Source of the DNA: Firmicutes bacterium UBA5010
GTDB lineage: Bacteria > Bacillota > Clostridia > Tissierellales > Sedimentibacteraceae
DNA: 52,377 nucleotides
Direction of reading: 5' to 3'
Assembly (NCBI GenBank): GCA_002396645.1
Contig: DGYI01000027.1
Span: forward strand, 1 to 52,377
Part shown: in pieces, positions 1 through 7,391 of the stretch
Position numbering within the stretch: the stretch's first letter is position 1
How the letters are laid out: every line of letters starts with the position of its first letter
Notes under the pieces: model-generated
What the model saw: the letters and a program-made list of their open reading frames with translations, nothing else
Database searches by the model: none
What the model was told of the DNA's origin: nothing
Position numbers and translations under genes: made by a program

Positions 1-1171
1 CTCCCATATAGCCTCGCACAGAAGTGCGTAGACTGCTATAATTGATTTTATGAGCGTCTGCGAACTCTTTTAGCGTTGTATAAGTAGTGCCATTAAAAGT
101 GATTGTAGGAGCTTGTACGCCGTCTGTTGCTTTGTATATGCCTGTGTCTGGGTCAATGGTATAAATCCTGCCGTTAAATTCTACTGCCTCCGTGTCGGGA
201 GTTAGAGTTGCTAGGCGTTCAGTTAGTTTAGTGCGTGCTCCTGCCCCCGTAGCCTCGCAATAAGATTTAATCGTATTATAATGCTTGCCTTGGTAAACTA
301 CTGGGCGGCTAGTGCTTCGCAACTCATCGTTCAGTTGTTTTGTTATAATTACAAGGTTTTCTGGGGTATTGTCGCTTCGGCACAAGTTTTTGTGATGTAC
401 GTGGTAGACTAATGGATTGCCTGTCGCTGGGTCTAATGGTGGTCTACTAATAAATCTGTCGTATTCTACTGGATAGTATACGCAGGCAGCTAATTTGTGG
501 GCACTTAGGTAAATAGGTGGTCTGTAGTAGTGTAGACGTGCTATATCGGTAACATCGTCTGTTTCCCTCTCGTCGTTGCCGTACATAAAAAGGTCGTTGG
601 CTCTGTCGAGAAGGCAGGCATCCCAATCGCTTAGGTCGGCTAGTGCTTGTTGCCTTGCCTGTGGGTCGCCTTTTGGTAGCGGCGCGTATTTAATATGCCC
701 TAATTCCTCGTCGGTAACTGGTCCACGCTTCGGTGGGTCGTTAAACGGGTCATCATAAACATCGTAGGGTTCTAGGTCGGCTGAGTGCATAGATAGGTAT
801 TCAGGCGACGTCTTTAGTAGGTTTTGTAACCGATAAATCCTGCTTGATAGAGTGCCGTGGCTGTAGGCATTGAAGATGTAGTCTGTGTAGCCATCCTCTC
901 TGATGTTAGGGAGGATTTTATAATATGTGTCTGCTTTGGTGTCGTGGATTACAAGGTCGCCATTTAAAAGGTATGGAGTGGAGGCACGCCCGATTAGGTA
1001 GTAGGCAGTATCTCTTAAGGTTTTGCTGTCAATTGGTTTCAGCAGTTTAAGTTCCTCTGGTGCTACTGACAAAACCTCTGTGTTAGTTGTGATTGTGTCG
1101 GCGTTGAGTGCGTGCAGTGCCTGTGCTAAGTGTAGCGTGAGGTCGTTTGGAAAAAGATTGAAGTTTAGCAT
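1..1171 (-). CDS. HNH-motif protein with C-terminal repeat modules (partial, C-terminus off the window)
   Basis: The frame is open from ATG at 1171 (AGGAGG-type site just upstream) to the window edge, giving 390 codons without a stop. Around residues 255-285 there is an HNH-type signature: V-H-H-K-N-L, then a D-N-T-P-E-N-L-V-I-I-T stretch. This matches the usual V-H-H-x-(D/N)-G-N, N-x-P-E-N-L pattern of HNH endonucleases. After it come modules sharing the pattern (V/I)-x-(F/Y)-x-G-x-x-Y-x-T, followed by a short helix-like segment, at about residues 300-330 and 365-390. These resemble the DNA-binding repeats (NUMOD/IENR-like) of homing endonucleases. The first 250 residues were not recognised. 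It lies 14 nt downstream of the 447-aa gene and is probably co-transcribed with it. Role in the island is unknown; nuclease activity is inferred from the motif only. Confidence 0.72.
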   Translation of the reverse strand, partial: MLNFNLFPNDLTLHLAQALHALNADTITTNTEVLSVAPEELKLLKPIDSKTLRDTAYYLIGRASTPYLLNGDLVIHDTKADTYYKILPNIREDGYTDYIFNAYSHGTLSSRIYRLQNLLKTSPEYLSMHSADLEPYDVYDDPFNDPPKRGPVTDEELGHIKYAPLPKGDPQARQQALADLSDWDACLLDRANDLFMYGNDERETDDVTDIARLHYYRPPIYLSAHKLAACVYYPVEYDRFISRPPLDPATGNPLVYHVHHKNLCRSDNTPENLVIITKQLNDELRSTSRPVVYQGKHYNTIKSYCEATGAGARTKLTERLATLTPDTEAVEFNGRIYTIDPDTGIYKATDGVQAPTITFNGTTYTTLKEFADAHKINYSSLRTSVRGYMG

Positions 1172-1185
1172 GGGTAAAACCTCCT

Positions 1186-2529
1186 TTACATAGAATGGGT
1201 AAGCTCTTTAGCTATTGCCTTCATAGCCTTGTCAGTAAGTGGTGCTACCTGAGGGAGTGGCAGAGCTGTAGCGAAACCATGAGTGTGGTCTAGTATTTTG
1301 CTGTAGAGTGCTTCGGCTAAGTCGGCGTTAGGGCGATAGCTTCGGCGTGCTATATCAGGAGCATATCGCCTAGTTGCTTCTAAGATACCCTGTACTACGC
1401 CATGCTCTATGACAGTAGGAGGTAGGACATCCTGAGGTGCTAAGTTGTACGCATAACAATGCATACAGGCCGAAAGGATAGGTTTAATGTTGTCAAAGTT
1501 CAAGATTTCAGATTGTGCCTGTGTTTGCTGGGCTAAGACGGTGTTTAGGTCGAGATTGTGTGATTTAGAATATTTACCTGCGTGGATACAAGCAAAAGCT
1601 TCGTCTAGCCTTGTAATCACGCCATCCTCGGATGCTTGGTGCAGGCTGGCGTATTTAGAAGATAGGCTGGTATAATGTGGCTCTAAAGTGCTGATAAAAA
1701 GTTCTAAGTATTCCTCTGGTGTACGAGTTCTAGGTTCTTGCTTTGCTTGTCGTGCTAGTGCCTCTGCTTGTATGCGTGCCTGTGCTTCTCGTATGTGGGC
1801 GTCGTCTTGTGCTTGTGTTTCTGCCTCTGATTGTGCCTTAGCAGAGGCTAATGCTAAGAATTGCTCAAGGATAACTTCTATATCTGGAGGAAGCCCGTAT
1901 CCGTCTCTGTTTTCGGGGGTTGCGTCTACAGGCATAGCTTTTAGGTCTTTGAGTTGGTCTGTTAGTGTGAGCAGTTCCTCACGAATAAAGATGACTAAAC
2001 GCTCGCTATGATGGCGTTGTAGGGCGTCAGCTTTATATTTTATGTCGTTGATACGCCTGTCGCTTACATATGGTTGGGTGCGTAAAGGCGATATAGCGCT
2101 GTAAAAGAAGTCGTGTAATGCTGGATAATACTTCGCATTATAGCCGTTCTCGGTGTCTACACCTGTCTTAAAGTACTTAATGTATTCGCTGATGCTGTGA
2201 GGTTGGAGTTCAGCATCTTTATACTGTGGCTCTGCTACAATGGTTTCAAGTTCCCTGATAAAATCTTCAAGTGTAGGGTTTATAACGTCCATAGCCTCCC
2301 TGTATGTCTTTGTGATATAGTCTAAATAATCTTCCTGCGTTGTGTTAGGGGCTAACCCTGAAGGCCGAAGGATATAGTTGTAGATTGTAATGGCAAAGAT
2401 GACCACGGCTTCGGGGGTATAACCCAAGAGTGGTGTGCGATAGTTCCTGTATATGGTGGTGCGAAAATGGTTGTCCATCTGCTTTAATAAGTCTATTGAT
2501 AAAACTGCTGGAGTTAAAGATTTAAGCAT
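1186..2529 (-). CDS. Hypothetical protein with central Ala/Gln/Glu-rich coiled coil
   Basis: This is a 447-residue protein I do not recognise. ATG at 2529 follows an AAGGAGG site. Residues about 225-265 form an Ala-Gln-Glu-Arg-rich stretch typical of a long helix or coiled coil; the flanks look globular and largely helical. There is no signal peptide and no membrane segment. GC-rich codons (GCC, CTG) set it apart from the chromosomal genes further right. It is the upstream partner of the HNH gene (gap of 14 nt) and follows two small genes on the same strand, so all four probably form one leftward island operon. A replication or phage-related role is possible, but nothing in the sequence decides it. 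Confidence 0.7.
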   Translation of the reverse strand: MLKSLTPAVLSIDLLKQMDNHFRTTIYRNYRTPLLGYTPEAVVIFAITIYNYILRPSGLAPNTTQEDYLDYITKTYREAMDVINPTLEDFIRELETIVAEPQYKDAELQPHSISEYIKYFKTGVDTENGYNAKYYPALHDFFYSAISPLRTQPYVSDRRINDIKYKADALQRHHSERLVIFIREELLTLTDQLKDLKAMPVDATPENRDGYGLPPDIEVILEQFLALASAKAQSEAETQAQDDAHIREAQARIQAEALARQAKQEPRTRTPEEYLELFISTLEPHYTSLSSKYASLHQASEDGVITRLDEAFACIHAGKYSKSHNLDLNTVLAQQTQAQSEILNFDNIKPILSACMHCYAYNLAPQDVLPPTVIEHGVVQGILEATRRYAPDIARRSYRPNADLAEALYSKILDHTHGFATALPLPQVAPLTDKAMKAIAKELTHSM

Positions 2530-2571
2530 AGTTTATACCTCCTTTTCAGAGTTTTTCGGTGCAGGCATTGT

Positions 2572-2763
2572 TTATTTCTGCTTGTTTGGGTTGTACTTGC
2601 TACGACTTAGAGCCACGGATTTCAATATATTACCGTCTGCATCTACCCAGTTTACTCTCTTACCTCCTACTACTGCTGATATAACTACAGTTGTCGGTAC
2701 TAATTTACCGTCTTTATTTTTAATGAAAATATTTTGGTCTAAAACTTCTCCGTCTTTATACAT
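2572..2763 (-). CDS. Small hypothetical protein (63 aa)
   Basis: ATG at 2763 is preceded by AAAAAGGAGG at good spacing. The product is a soluble, basic 63-residue protein with a G-K-L-V-P-T-T-V-V core, a W-V-D-A-D-G-N-I motif and a Lys/Asn-rich tail. The alternating hydrophobic pattern suggests a small beta fold. No family was recognised. It sits 42 nt upstream of the 447-aa gene on the same strand and is probably in its operon. Confidence 0.6.
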   Translation of the reverse strand: MYKDGEVLDQNIFIKNKDGKLVPTTVVISAVVGGKRVNWVDADGNILKSVALSRSKYNPNKQK

Positions 2764-2821
2764 AGTTGTTGCCTCCTTTTTGATTTGCGTTTATAGGGTT
2801 CTATAGGGCTACGATGTGGCA

Positions 2822-2998
2822 TTAGTCTGCCATCTCCATTTCCTCTTTTATAAATTTCATTATTTCTATATACTCAATATGCTCGAGCCTAGCGTCTTCA
2901 TGTGCAGTGCGTATATGTAAGAGTGAAAAATTGTGGAGTTCTTGAGCTTCCTGCTTTGAGTTTTGGGTGCAGAAGTACATGGGTTCTATATAAATCAT
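2822..2998 (-). CDS. Small hypothetical protein (58 aa)
   Basis: A short frame on the minus strand starts at ATG 2998 and stops at 2822, encoding 58 residues beginning M-I-Y-I-E-P. An AGGAGG site (3008-3013) lies 9 nt upstream of the ATG, which is the best argument that it is real. The product is acidic, rich in Glu, His and Ile, mostly helical, with a single Cys. It is likely the first gene of the leftward small-gene operon. No family was recognised. Confidence 0.5.
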   Translation of the reverse strand: MIYIEPMYFCTQNSKQEAQELHNFSLLHIRTAHEDARLEHIEYIEIMKFIKEEMEMAD

Positions 2999-3424
2999 AA
3001 TTAAATTCCTCCTTAGATATATTTTAAGTTAAGTATACTCAGAAATATACCAAGTGTCAATCATCTTTCACTCGTCTATCATCTAACTTCACATAAAAGA
3101 CTCCTACTTATCCGTAATCATTCTAGTGTTAGCAGGAATAATTACGGATAAGCAGGAATAACTACTGTAAATTGTTTTTCAAAATATTTTTTTGAGTTAA
3201 ATTCCTTGCGATATAGAATAGAAAACAGCATTTGATAGATTTTGTATAGATGCAATTCCTTTTAGAACACCACTAAATGTGCTCTAAAACTCCTAGGAGG
3301 CGTTTGGGTAGTGAAGGGTGTACAATTTTACCTGATGATTGTTTAAGGCGATTGTAGGTCGATTAGAGAGTTTTATATAGTCAGACCTTTAAATCAACCC
3401 TTCGGCAAATAAAAATATCTGCAA
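2999..3424. other. Non-coding gap with a 12-bp inverted repeat and other repeats
   Basis: I see no convincing gene here. A perfect 12-bp inverted repeat (3107-3118 and 3141-3152, CTTATCCGTAAT and its complement) encloses a 22-nt loop that can pair further. The right arm lies between two copies of AGCAGGAATA (3131-3140 and 3151-3160). A 10-bp palindrome CTCCTAGGAG sits at 3290-3299. TATAGTCAGAC (3376-3386) and GGTCGATT (3357-3364) both recur near 3803-3828, on the other side of the excisionase-like gene. The gap probably holds promoters and operators, or recombination sites. Confidence 0.5.
3107..3152. repeat. Inverted repeat, 12-bp arms
   Basis: Arms 3107-3118 and 3141-3152 are perfectly complementary, and the 22-nt spacer adds four inner pairs after one mismatch. 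There is no T-run on either side, so it is unlikely to be a terminator. An operator, a replication or nicking site, or an att-site arm would all fit an island location. Confidence 0.6.
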
Positions 3425-3742
3425 TTACAGTCTAAGAGTTGCTGACGGCGGTGTGATATTTTTGTCTTGGTCGTCGTCCTTAAAAAGACTTGCAAGGTAG
3501 CTTAACCGCTTTGACTCTATCTCAGGTTCTAAGTCGTCCATGGAACAGGATTTAAGGTTACCGTAAGCCTCTTGTCGTAAAACCTGTTGGATAAGTTCAG
3601 GGTCAAACATAATCTTGCCATATTGTGAGTTAGTACGAGTATAAGGCAAAGTGCCTGCAGATAGGCGTCGTCTGATAGAACTGACTGAAAGACCCGTTAA
3701 AGTTGCTAGTTCTGTGATTGATACTAATTTGGTTATAGACAT
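3425..3742 (-). CDS. Excisionase/MerR-type helix-turn-helix DNA-binding protein
   Basis: This 105-residue protein begins with a classic winged-helix excisionase pattern (residues 5-55): I-T-E-L-A-T-L-T-G-L-S-V-S-S-I-R-R-R, then L-P-Y-T-R and a G-K-I-M-F-D-P wing. This is how excisionase-family (Xis) and MerR-like small proteins recognise DNA. The C-terminal half is acidic and unrecognised. ATG at 3742 is preceded by GGAGG. In an island next to recombination genes it could direct excision or act as a regulator. Short repeats on both sides (TATAGTCAGAC, GGTCGATT, tandem 10-mers at 3831-3850) could be its binding sites, which is inference. No terminator was seen downstream. Confidence 0.7.
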   Translation of the reverse strand: MSITKLVSITELATLTGLSVSSIRRRLSAGTLPYTRTNSQYGKIMFDPELIQQVLRQEAYGNLKSCSMDDLEPEIESKRLSYLASLFKDDDQDKNITPPSATLRL

Positions 3743-3758
3743 AATTTTACCTCCTTCA

Positions 3759-3850
3759 AAGTTACTCAGAGTTACTCAAGTATAAGTCTCTGCTTTTTCT
3801 TTTATAGTCAGACAGGCTCAGGTCGATTTTAACTTAGTCTAACTTAGTCT
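3759..3850. repeat. Short tandem repeats upstream of the excisionase-like gene
   Basis: AGTTACTC occurs twice within 20 nt near 3759-3777, and AACTTAGTCT occurs twice in perfect tandem (3831-3840 and 3841-3850). TATAGTCAGAC at 3803-3813 matches a copy at 3376-3386 on the far side of the gene. Such clustered short repeats are typical of operator or recombination-accessory sites, but the function is unproven. Confidence 0.45.
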
Positions 3851-3869
3851 ATAAAAAGTTATTATAAAA

Positions 3870-3896
3870 AACGACCAAGAATTAATCTTGGTCGTT
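3870..3896 (-). terminator. Rho-independent terminator of the restriction-modification gene
   Basis: An 11-bp stem AACGACCAAGA / TCTTGGTCGTT with a 5-nt loop is followed, reading leftward, by a T-run (3864-3869). It lies just after the stop at 3908 and ends the leftward HTH-RM transcript. Confidence 0.85.
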
Positions 3897-3907
3897 AATA
3901 CTTAAAG

Positions 3908-6199
3908 TTACTTAATAATTTCTTCCATATCATTAAACATATTCTTTTCTGCATTTTGTAGTTGATTTTTCAACTTATCTATTACGTAATAATGCTCATT
4001 TATAAATTTATCTTGAACATCTAGTGGAATATATTCAATATAGTATTCTTTTAAATCATCCTCTTTTAGGGTAAGCTTTGAAGTTCCATCTGCTAAATCG
4101 TCAAATATCTGCTCTCTTATAGAATTTAAATAAATATTATAAAACTTCATATTGATTGGATATAGAGGATTATTGCGATTTGTTAGTACTAACACTAAAT
4201 CACTTGGGATAAATTTACCATGTACATATTGGCTTTTTCCCAATGAACCACTTGCAGATACTGCATATATTAATGCTTCACAATCATGCGTGTATTCTGT
4301 GTGTTTTTTCCATTCATCTGAAGCTGTTATAAAATCATATTCTCCGCTATCATCATTTTTACTAGACTGTAATTTATCTTTCTTTAGTGTGTCTTTATCA
4401 AAGAAGAAGATTTCTTTCATTTTTATTAGTGAAGTGTTTTTCTTTAGATGTTTTTCAAATCCTGTTGGGTTTAATATTAACACTTCTTCTCCTTTTTCAT
4501 TTAATTCCTTTTTAAATATTCTTTTCTTTTTACAAACACCTTTTACCTCGTAAGAATTATTTATTGTATTAATCAATGCGTTTTCAATGTCGTTCCAAAG
4601 GTTGTTTTTATCTACTCTTCCTTTATGCTGGATACTTTCGTAACCATCATCTTTCAAATTATAGAATATGACTTCATCATTTATATTGTGTGGCGTCTTG
4701 GTAAAACCAAATATAGAAGTATTTACGGTTCGCTTTTGTTCGCTAAAAATAGTTAAAGGCATTTTGATTACAAAGTCTAGTCGTGCTTTTTCTAGTAAGG
4801 TTTTAGTTTTATTATCTTTATGCTTAGTAAGTGTAGGTGTTGGCATAATTATAATAAGCTTCCCATTAGTTTCCAAATATTGAATAGCCTGCAAAGTAAA
4901 ATCTATTGGATTTGAATTCTCATACGGAGGATTGATTATGCATTTATTCGGTTTCAACCCCCTTATATAGTTAAATAAATCTATATCTTTACTATTAAGT
5001 AACTTTCCGTTTTTATCGCTATATAAAAGGCTACTCCTATATAATAGATTTGACCTTCCATCTCCGTGTAAAAACATATTAGAGCATGCTAGTGCGAATA
5101 AAACAGCATCTATTTCAAATCCGATTAGTTGATGCTCTTGTATATGTTCAATTTTTTCTGTATCGTCTTTTGCTAGAGTTGTCATCATCTCCATTGCTTC
5201 CATTAAAAAACCACCAGAGCCTGTACAAGTATCAATTACAACATCGTCTATACTGAGCCTTGCTAATTTCACCATTAGTCCTTTTATGTGGTCAGGAGTT
5301 AATATTATATTTTTATCTTCCGCTCTGCCTGACCTAGATAAGAACACCTTATAGGCTTTTCCTAAAATATCTTGCTTTTCTTCATTTGAAAAAGGTATAT
5401 AAATTTTGTTCTGAATAGTGTTGATAATTTTTTTATAATCTTTCAAAGAGTAGTCTATGTTTTTTATAAAAGAAAATTGGTCTTTCCAGTTGAATACTTT
5501 CGATAAATTATTCATCTTGTATTGTAGTTGCTCATTAATAGCGTTTACAATGCTCTCATTCAGATTGTGTGATTCTAATACAGAACCTTGAAAAGCAGCA
5601 ACGGCTTCTTTAGAAGGCGCTTCTATTTGATTATATATGTTTCTAAAATTCGCATTAGTCAAGGCTATCATAAGTCCTGAAAAGAATAAGCTTCTATCTG
5701 TGTTTCTAACTTTATTATCAGCATGGAATCTTTCATTTAAATTTTTTAAAGTTGTAATTAGTTCGTCATTAGATACTGTTTCTCCGTGTTTCTTTTTTTT
5801 GAAAGTTTTATCTAAGTTTGATAGTGTGATTAATTTATCTTTAACTTGAAAGAGTTCAATATCAGTTTCATCTGCTAATTTATAATAATATGTAGCTTTT
5901 ATCTGGTTTAAATTCTGACCAGAGATTGCAATTCCTATAATGTCTTTCTTTATGTTGTTATTTAACATATATATTTGAACTTCTTCTTCTGCTTCTGACT
6001 GTTTTAGTGCTTTTGCTTCAACAATTATAACATAATCATCAGTTTCCTTAAAAAAATCTGGGTATCCTTTATAGTTAGTTCCTTTTTTTGATTTAAAATT
6101 ATATATGTTATTAATTGCCGATTTTTCTATAAAGGTGTTTACACCATAAAAATCCCTAAAAATATTTTCTGTAACACTTTCACTTACCCTAGTATCCAT
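3908..6199 (-). CDS. Single-chain restriction-modification enzyme: PD-(D/E)XK nuclease plus N6-adenine methyltransferase (Type IIG-like)
   Basis: The 763-residue protein combines three parts. Residues about 1-110 hold a nuclease-like motif, P47-D48 then E61-A-K63 in V-I-I-V-E-A-K, as in Type I/IIG restriction N-terminal domains. Residues about 280-520 are an N6-DNA methylase of the HsdM type, with AdoMet motif D-T-C-T-G-S-G-G-F at 323-331 and catalytic N-P-P-Y at 423-426. The C-terminal 200 residues resemble an HsdS-type target recognition domain ending in a helical segment. One chain could therefore both methylate and cut an asymmetric site. ATG follows immediately after the stop of the upstream HTH gene (translational coupling), and a strong terminator follows. 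The gene is AT-rich compared with the left island genes. It probably protects the island or cell against foreign DNA; cleavage activity is inferred from motifs. Confidence 0.82.
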   Translation of the reverse strand: MDTRVSESVTENIFRDFYGVNTFIEKSAINNIYNFKSKKGTNYKGYPDFFKETDDYVIIVEAKALKQSEAEEEVQIYMLNNNIKKDIIGIAISGQNLNQIKATYYYKLADETDIELFQVKDKLITLSNLDKTFKKKKHGETVSNDELITTLKNLNERFHADNKVRNTDRSLFFSGLMIALTNANFRNIYNQIEAPSKEAVAAFQGSVLESHNLNESIVNAINEQLQYKMNNLSKVFNWKDQFSFIKNIDYSLKDYKKIINTIQNKIYIPFSNEEKQDILGKAYKVFLSRSGRAEDKNIILTPDHIKGLMVKLARLSIDDVVIDTCTGSGGFLMEAMEMMTTLAKDDTEKIEHIQEHQLIGFEIDAVLFALACSNMFLHGDGRSNLLYRSSLLYSDKNGKLLNSKDIDLFNYIRGLKPNKCIINPPYENSNPIDFTLQAIQYLETNGKLIIIMPTPTLTKHKDNKTKTLLEKARLDFVIKMPLTIFSEQKRTVNTSIFGFTKTPHNINDEVIFYNLKDDGYESIQHKGRVDKNNLWNDIENALINTINNSYEVKGVCKKKRIFKKELNEKGEEVLILNPTGFEKHLKKNTSLIKMKEIFFFDKDTLKKDKLQSSKNDDSGEYDFITASDEWKKHTEYTHDCEALIYAVSASGSLGKSQYVHGKFIPSDLVLVLTNRNNPLYPINMKFYNIYLNSIREQIFDDLADGTSKLTLKEDDLKEYYIEYIPLDVQDKFINEHYYVIDKLKNQLQNAEKNMFNDMEEIIK

Positions 6200-6418
6200 T
6201 TAATTTTCAACCTCCTGTATAAATTCAAACACCTCATTAGGAGTACAGTTCAATGCTTTACATATCTTTTCCAAGTTTTTCATTGAGATATACTCATTCT
6301 TTCCCATATTGGCAATAATGTTGGAAGTTAATCCTGCCATTGATTGAAATTCATTTTTCTTTAAATCTCTTTTAGCTAGTTCTACCCAAAGCGGTTTATA
6401 GCTAACTGCCATTTCCAT
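6200..6418 (-). CDS. Cro/C1-type HTH regulator, putative controller of the RM gene
   Basis: This 72-residue protein is essentially one HTH_3-like domain: a helix with A-K-R-D-L-K-K, then M-A-G-L-T-S-N-I-I-A-N-M-G as the helix-turn-helix, and S-M-K-N-L-E-K-I-C-K-A-L-N-C-T-P-N-E-V as the characteristic end. Its stop abuts the ATG of the restriction-modification gene with no gap, so the two are one operon. Small HTH proteins placed this way usually time RM expression (C proteins), though the family also contains general YozG-like regulators. A GGAGG-type site precedes the ATG and a promoter lies at 6440-6468. Confidence 0.8.
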   Translation of the reverse strand: MEMAVSYKPLWVELAKRDLKKNEFQSMAGLTSNIIANMGKNEYISMKNLEKICKALNCTPNEVFEFIQEVEN

Positions 6419-6439
6419 CGCCTCCTTATACTCAATAGG

Positions 6440-6468
6440 ATTATATCAACAATCTTGAATAATTACAA
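6440..6468 (-). promoter_or_regulatory. Sigma-A promoter of the HTH-RM operon
   Basis: On the minus strand, -35 TTGTAA (6463-6468) and -10 TATAAT (6440-6445) are separated by exactly 17 nt, about 20 nt upstream of the ATG at 6418. Confidence 0.7.
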
Positions 6469-6792
6469 TAATAAGTTGAGAAATCCCAATAATTTAATTC
6501 AATCTTGTAAGTTGCATTATCACTTTTAAATGAATACTAGATATTGTATTAAAAGCAATGGACACCGATAGTTACGAATAAAAGCCTTGACTAGAGGTAT
6601 AGTAGCGCGGTAGATTCTATGTCAAAGAAAGGTACACTTATCGTCGACACCGTGGGGAGAGGGTTTAAGACGAAATAAGGTCTATTTTAGGGGCGATAGT
6701 GTCAAAGATATTAAAGTGGAACTTTCACTGACACTTCTGGGGTAATTTGGTGCAGGCATAGATATTTTATAATTTAAGGGAGGTTATTGTTT
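6469..6792 (+). other. Non-coding gap upstream of the serine recombinase; candidate res-like site
   Basis: No gene was seen. The stretch holds a nested inverted repeat at 6699-6734 (GTGTCA ... TGACAC outside, AAAGT ... ACTTT inside) and a second GTCAAAG at 6621-6627. It also has GACACCG twice, and one copy of CGAATAAAA (6575-6583), a motif seen four times in island gaps. A TATAAT at 6768-6773 could be the -10 for the recombinase. Resolvase genes often lie beside their own recombination site, so a res site is plausible but inferred. Confidence 0.4.
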
Positions 6793-7389
6793 ATGAGTGA
6801 GAAATACGGATACTGCAGATGTAGTACTGATGAATCACGTCAGGATATAGACCGTCAAAGACGAGAGCTTAGGAAACTAGGAATTAAAGACGAGAACATC
6901 TACTTCGAGTACGTGACCGGGAAGAAACCTGTCAAAATAGAATGGGAAAGATTGCTAGATAGGATTGAGGACGGCGATACTATCTGCACGACAGAAGTTA
7001 GCCGTATATCAAGGTCTACTAAACAGTTGTGCGAGATAATCGAAATGGCTCAGGAGCGTCGAATAAAACTTTTGATTGGTAACATGGAGATTGACTGCTT
7101 TAAGGACGACCCTATGAGCCGTGGTATGCTTATGATGTGGTCTGTTTTCGCGGAGATGGAGTCGGCTCTCATATCGCAGAGAGTAAAATCAGGAATGGCT
7201 AACGCTAAAGATAAAGGAAAAGTGATAGGGCGTCCGATGGTTACTATTGATAATTTACCTGTGGGGTTTATAAGACATTATCCCAAACTCATGGCTGGAG
7301 AGTTGAATGTCACAGAACTGGCTCGTCTGGTGGGCGTTAGCAGACAGAGCATTTATAAGTACAAAGAGATTTACGAAGGGAGCTGCTAG
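6793..7389 (+). CDS. Serine recombinase, resolvase/invertase family
   Basis: The 198-residue product has the small serine recombinase layout. The N-terminal catalytic domain has the active-site pattern Y7-C-R9-C-S11-T, then D-R-Q-R-R-E-L; S11 should be the nucleophile. It also has a T-E-V-S-R-I-S-R-S segment and the M-M-W-S-V-F-A-E-M-E dimer-helix region. The C-terminal HTH (about 165-195) reads L-N-V-T-E-L-A-R-L-V-G-V-S-R-Q-S-I-Y-K-Y. The start at 6793 gives 9-nt spacing from GGGAGG (6778-6783); an in-frame TTG six nt earlier is too close. At this size it fits resolution or inversion rather than a large serine integrase. It stops 2 nt before the next ATG, so it is co-transcribed with the zinc-ribbon gene. 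Confidence 0.88.
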   Translation: MSEKYGYCRCSTDESRQDIDRQRRELRKLGIKDENIYFEYVTGKKPVKIEWERLLDRIEDGDTICTTEVSRISRSTKQLCEIIEMAQERRIKLLIGNMEIDCFKDDPMSRGMLMMWSVFAEMESALISQRVKSGMANAKDKGKVIGRPMVTIDNLPVGFIRHYPKLMAGELNVTELARLVGVSRQSIYKYKEIYEGSC

Positions 7390-7391
7390 AT

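Noticed and set aside
576..758. 60-codon plus-strand frame inside the HNH gene
   Set aside because: It is a shadow of the minus-strand coding frame, with no ribosome site.
1487..2011. Two plus-strand frames inside the 447-aa gene
   Set aside because: They are antisense shadows rich in Ser/Ala/Cys arising from the minus-strand codon pattern.
3831..3850. CRISPR-like array
   Set aside because: There are only two adjacent 10-nt copies without spacers. No repeat-spacer array and no cas gene occurs anywhere in the window.
6793..7389. The serine recombinase as the integrase of the island
   Set aside because: At 198 residues it has the resolvase/invertase layout and lacks the large C-terminal domains of serine integrases. 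The integrase is more likely outside the window.
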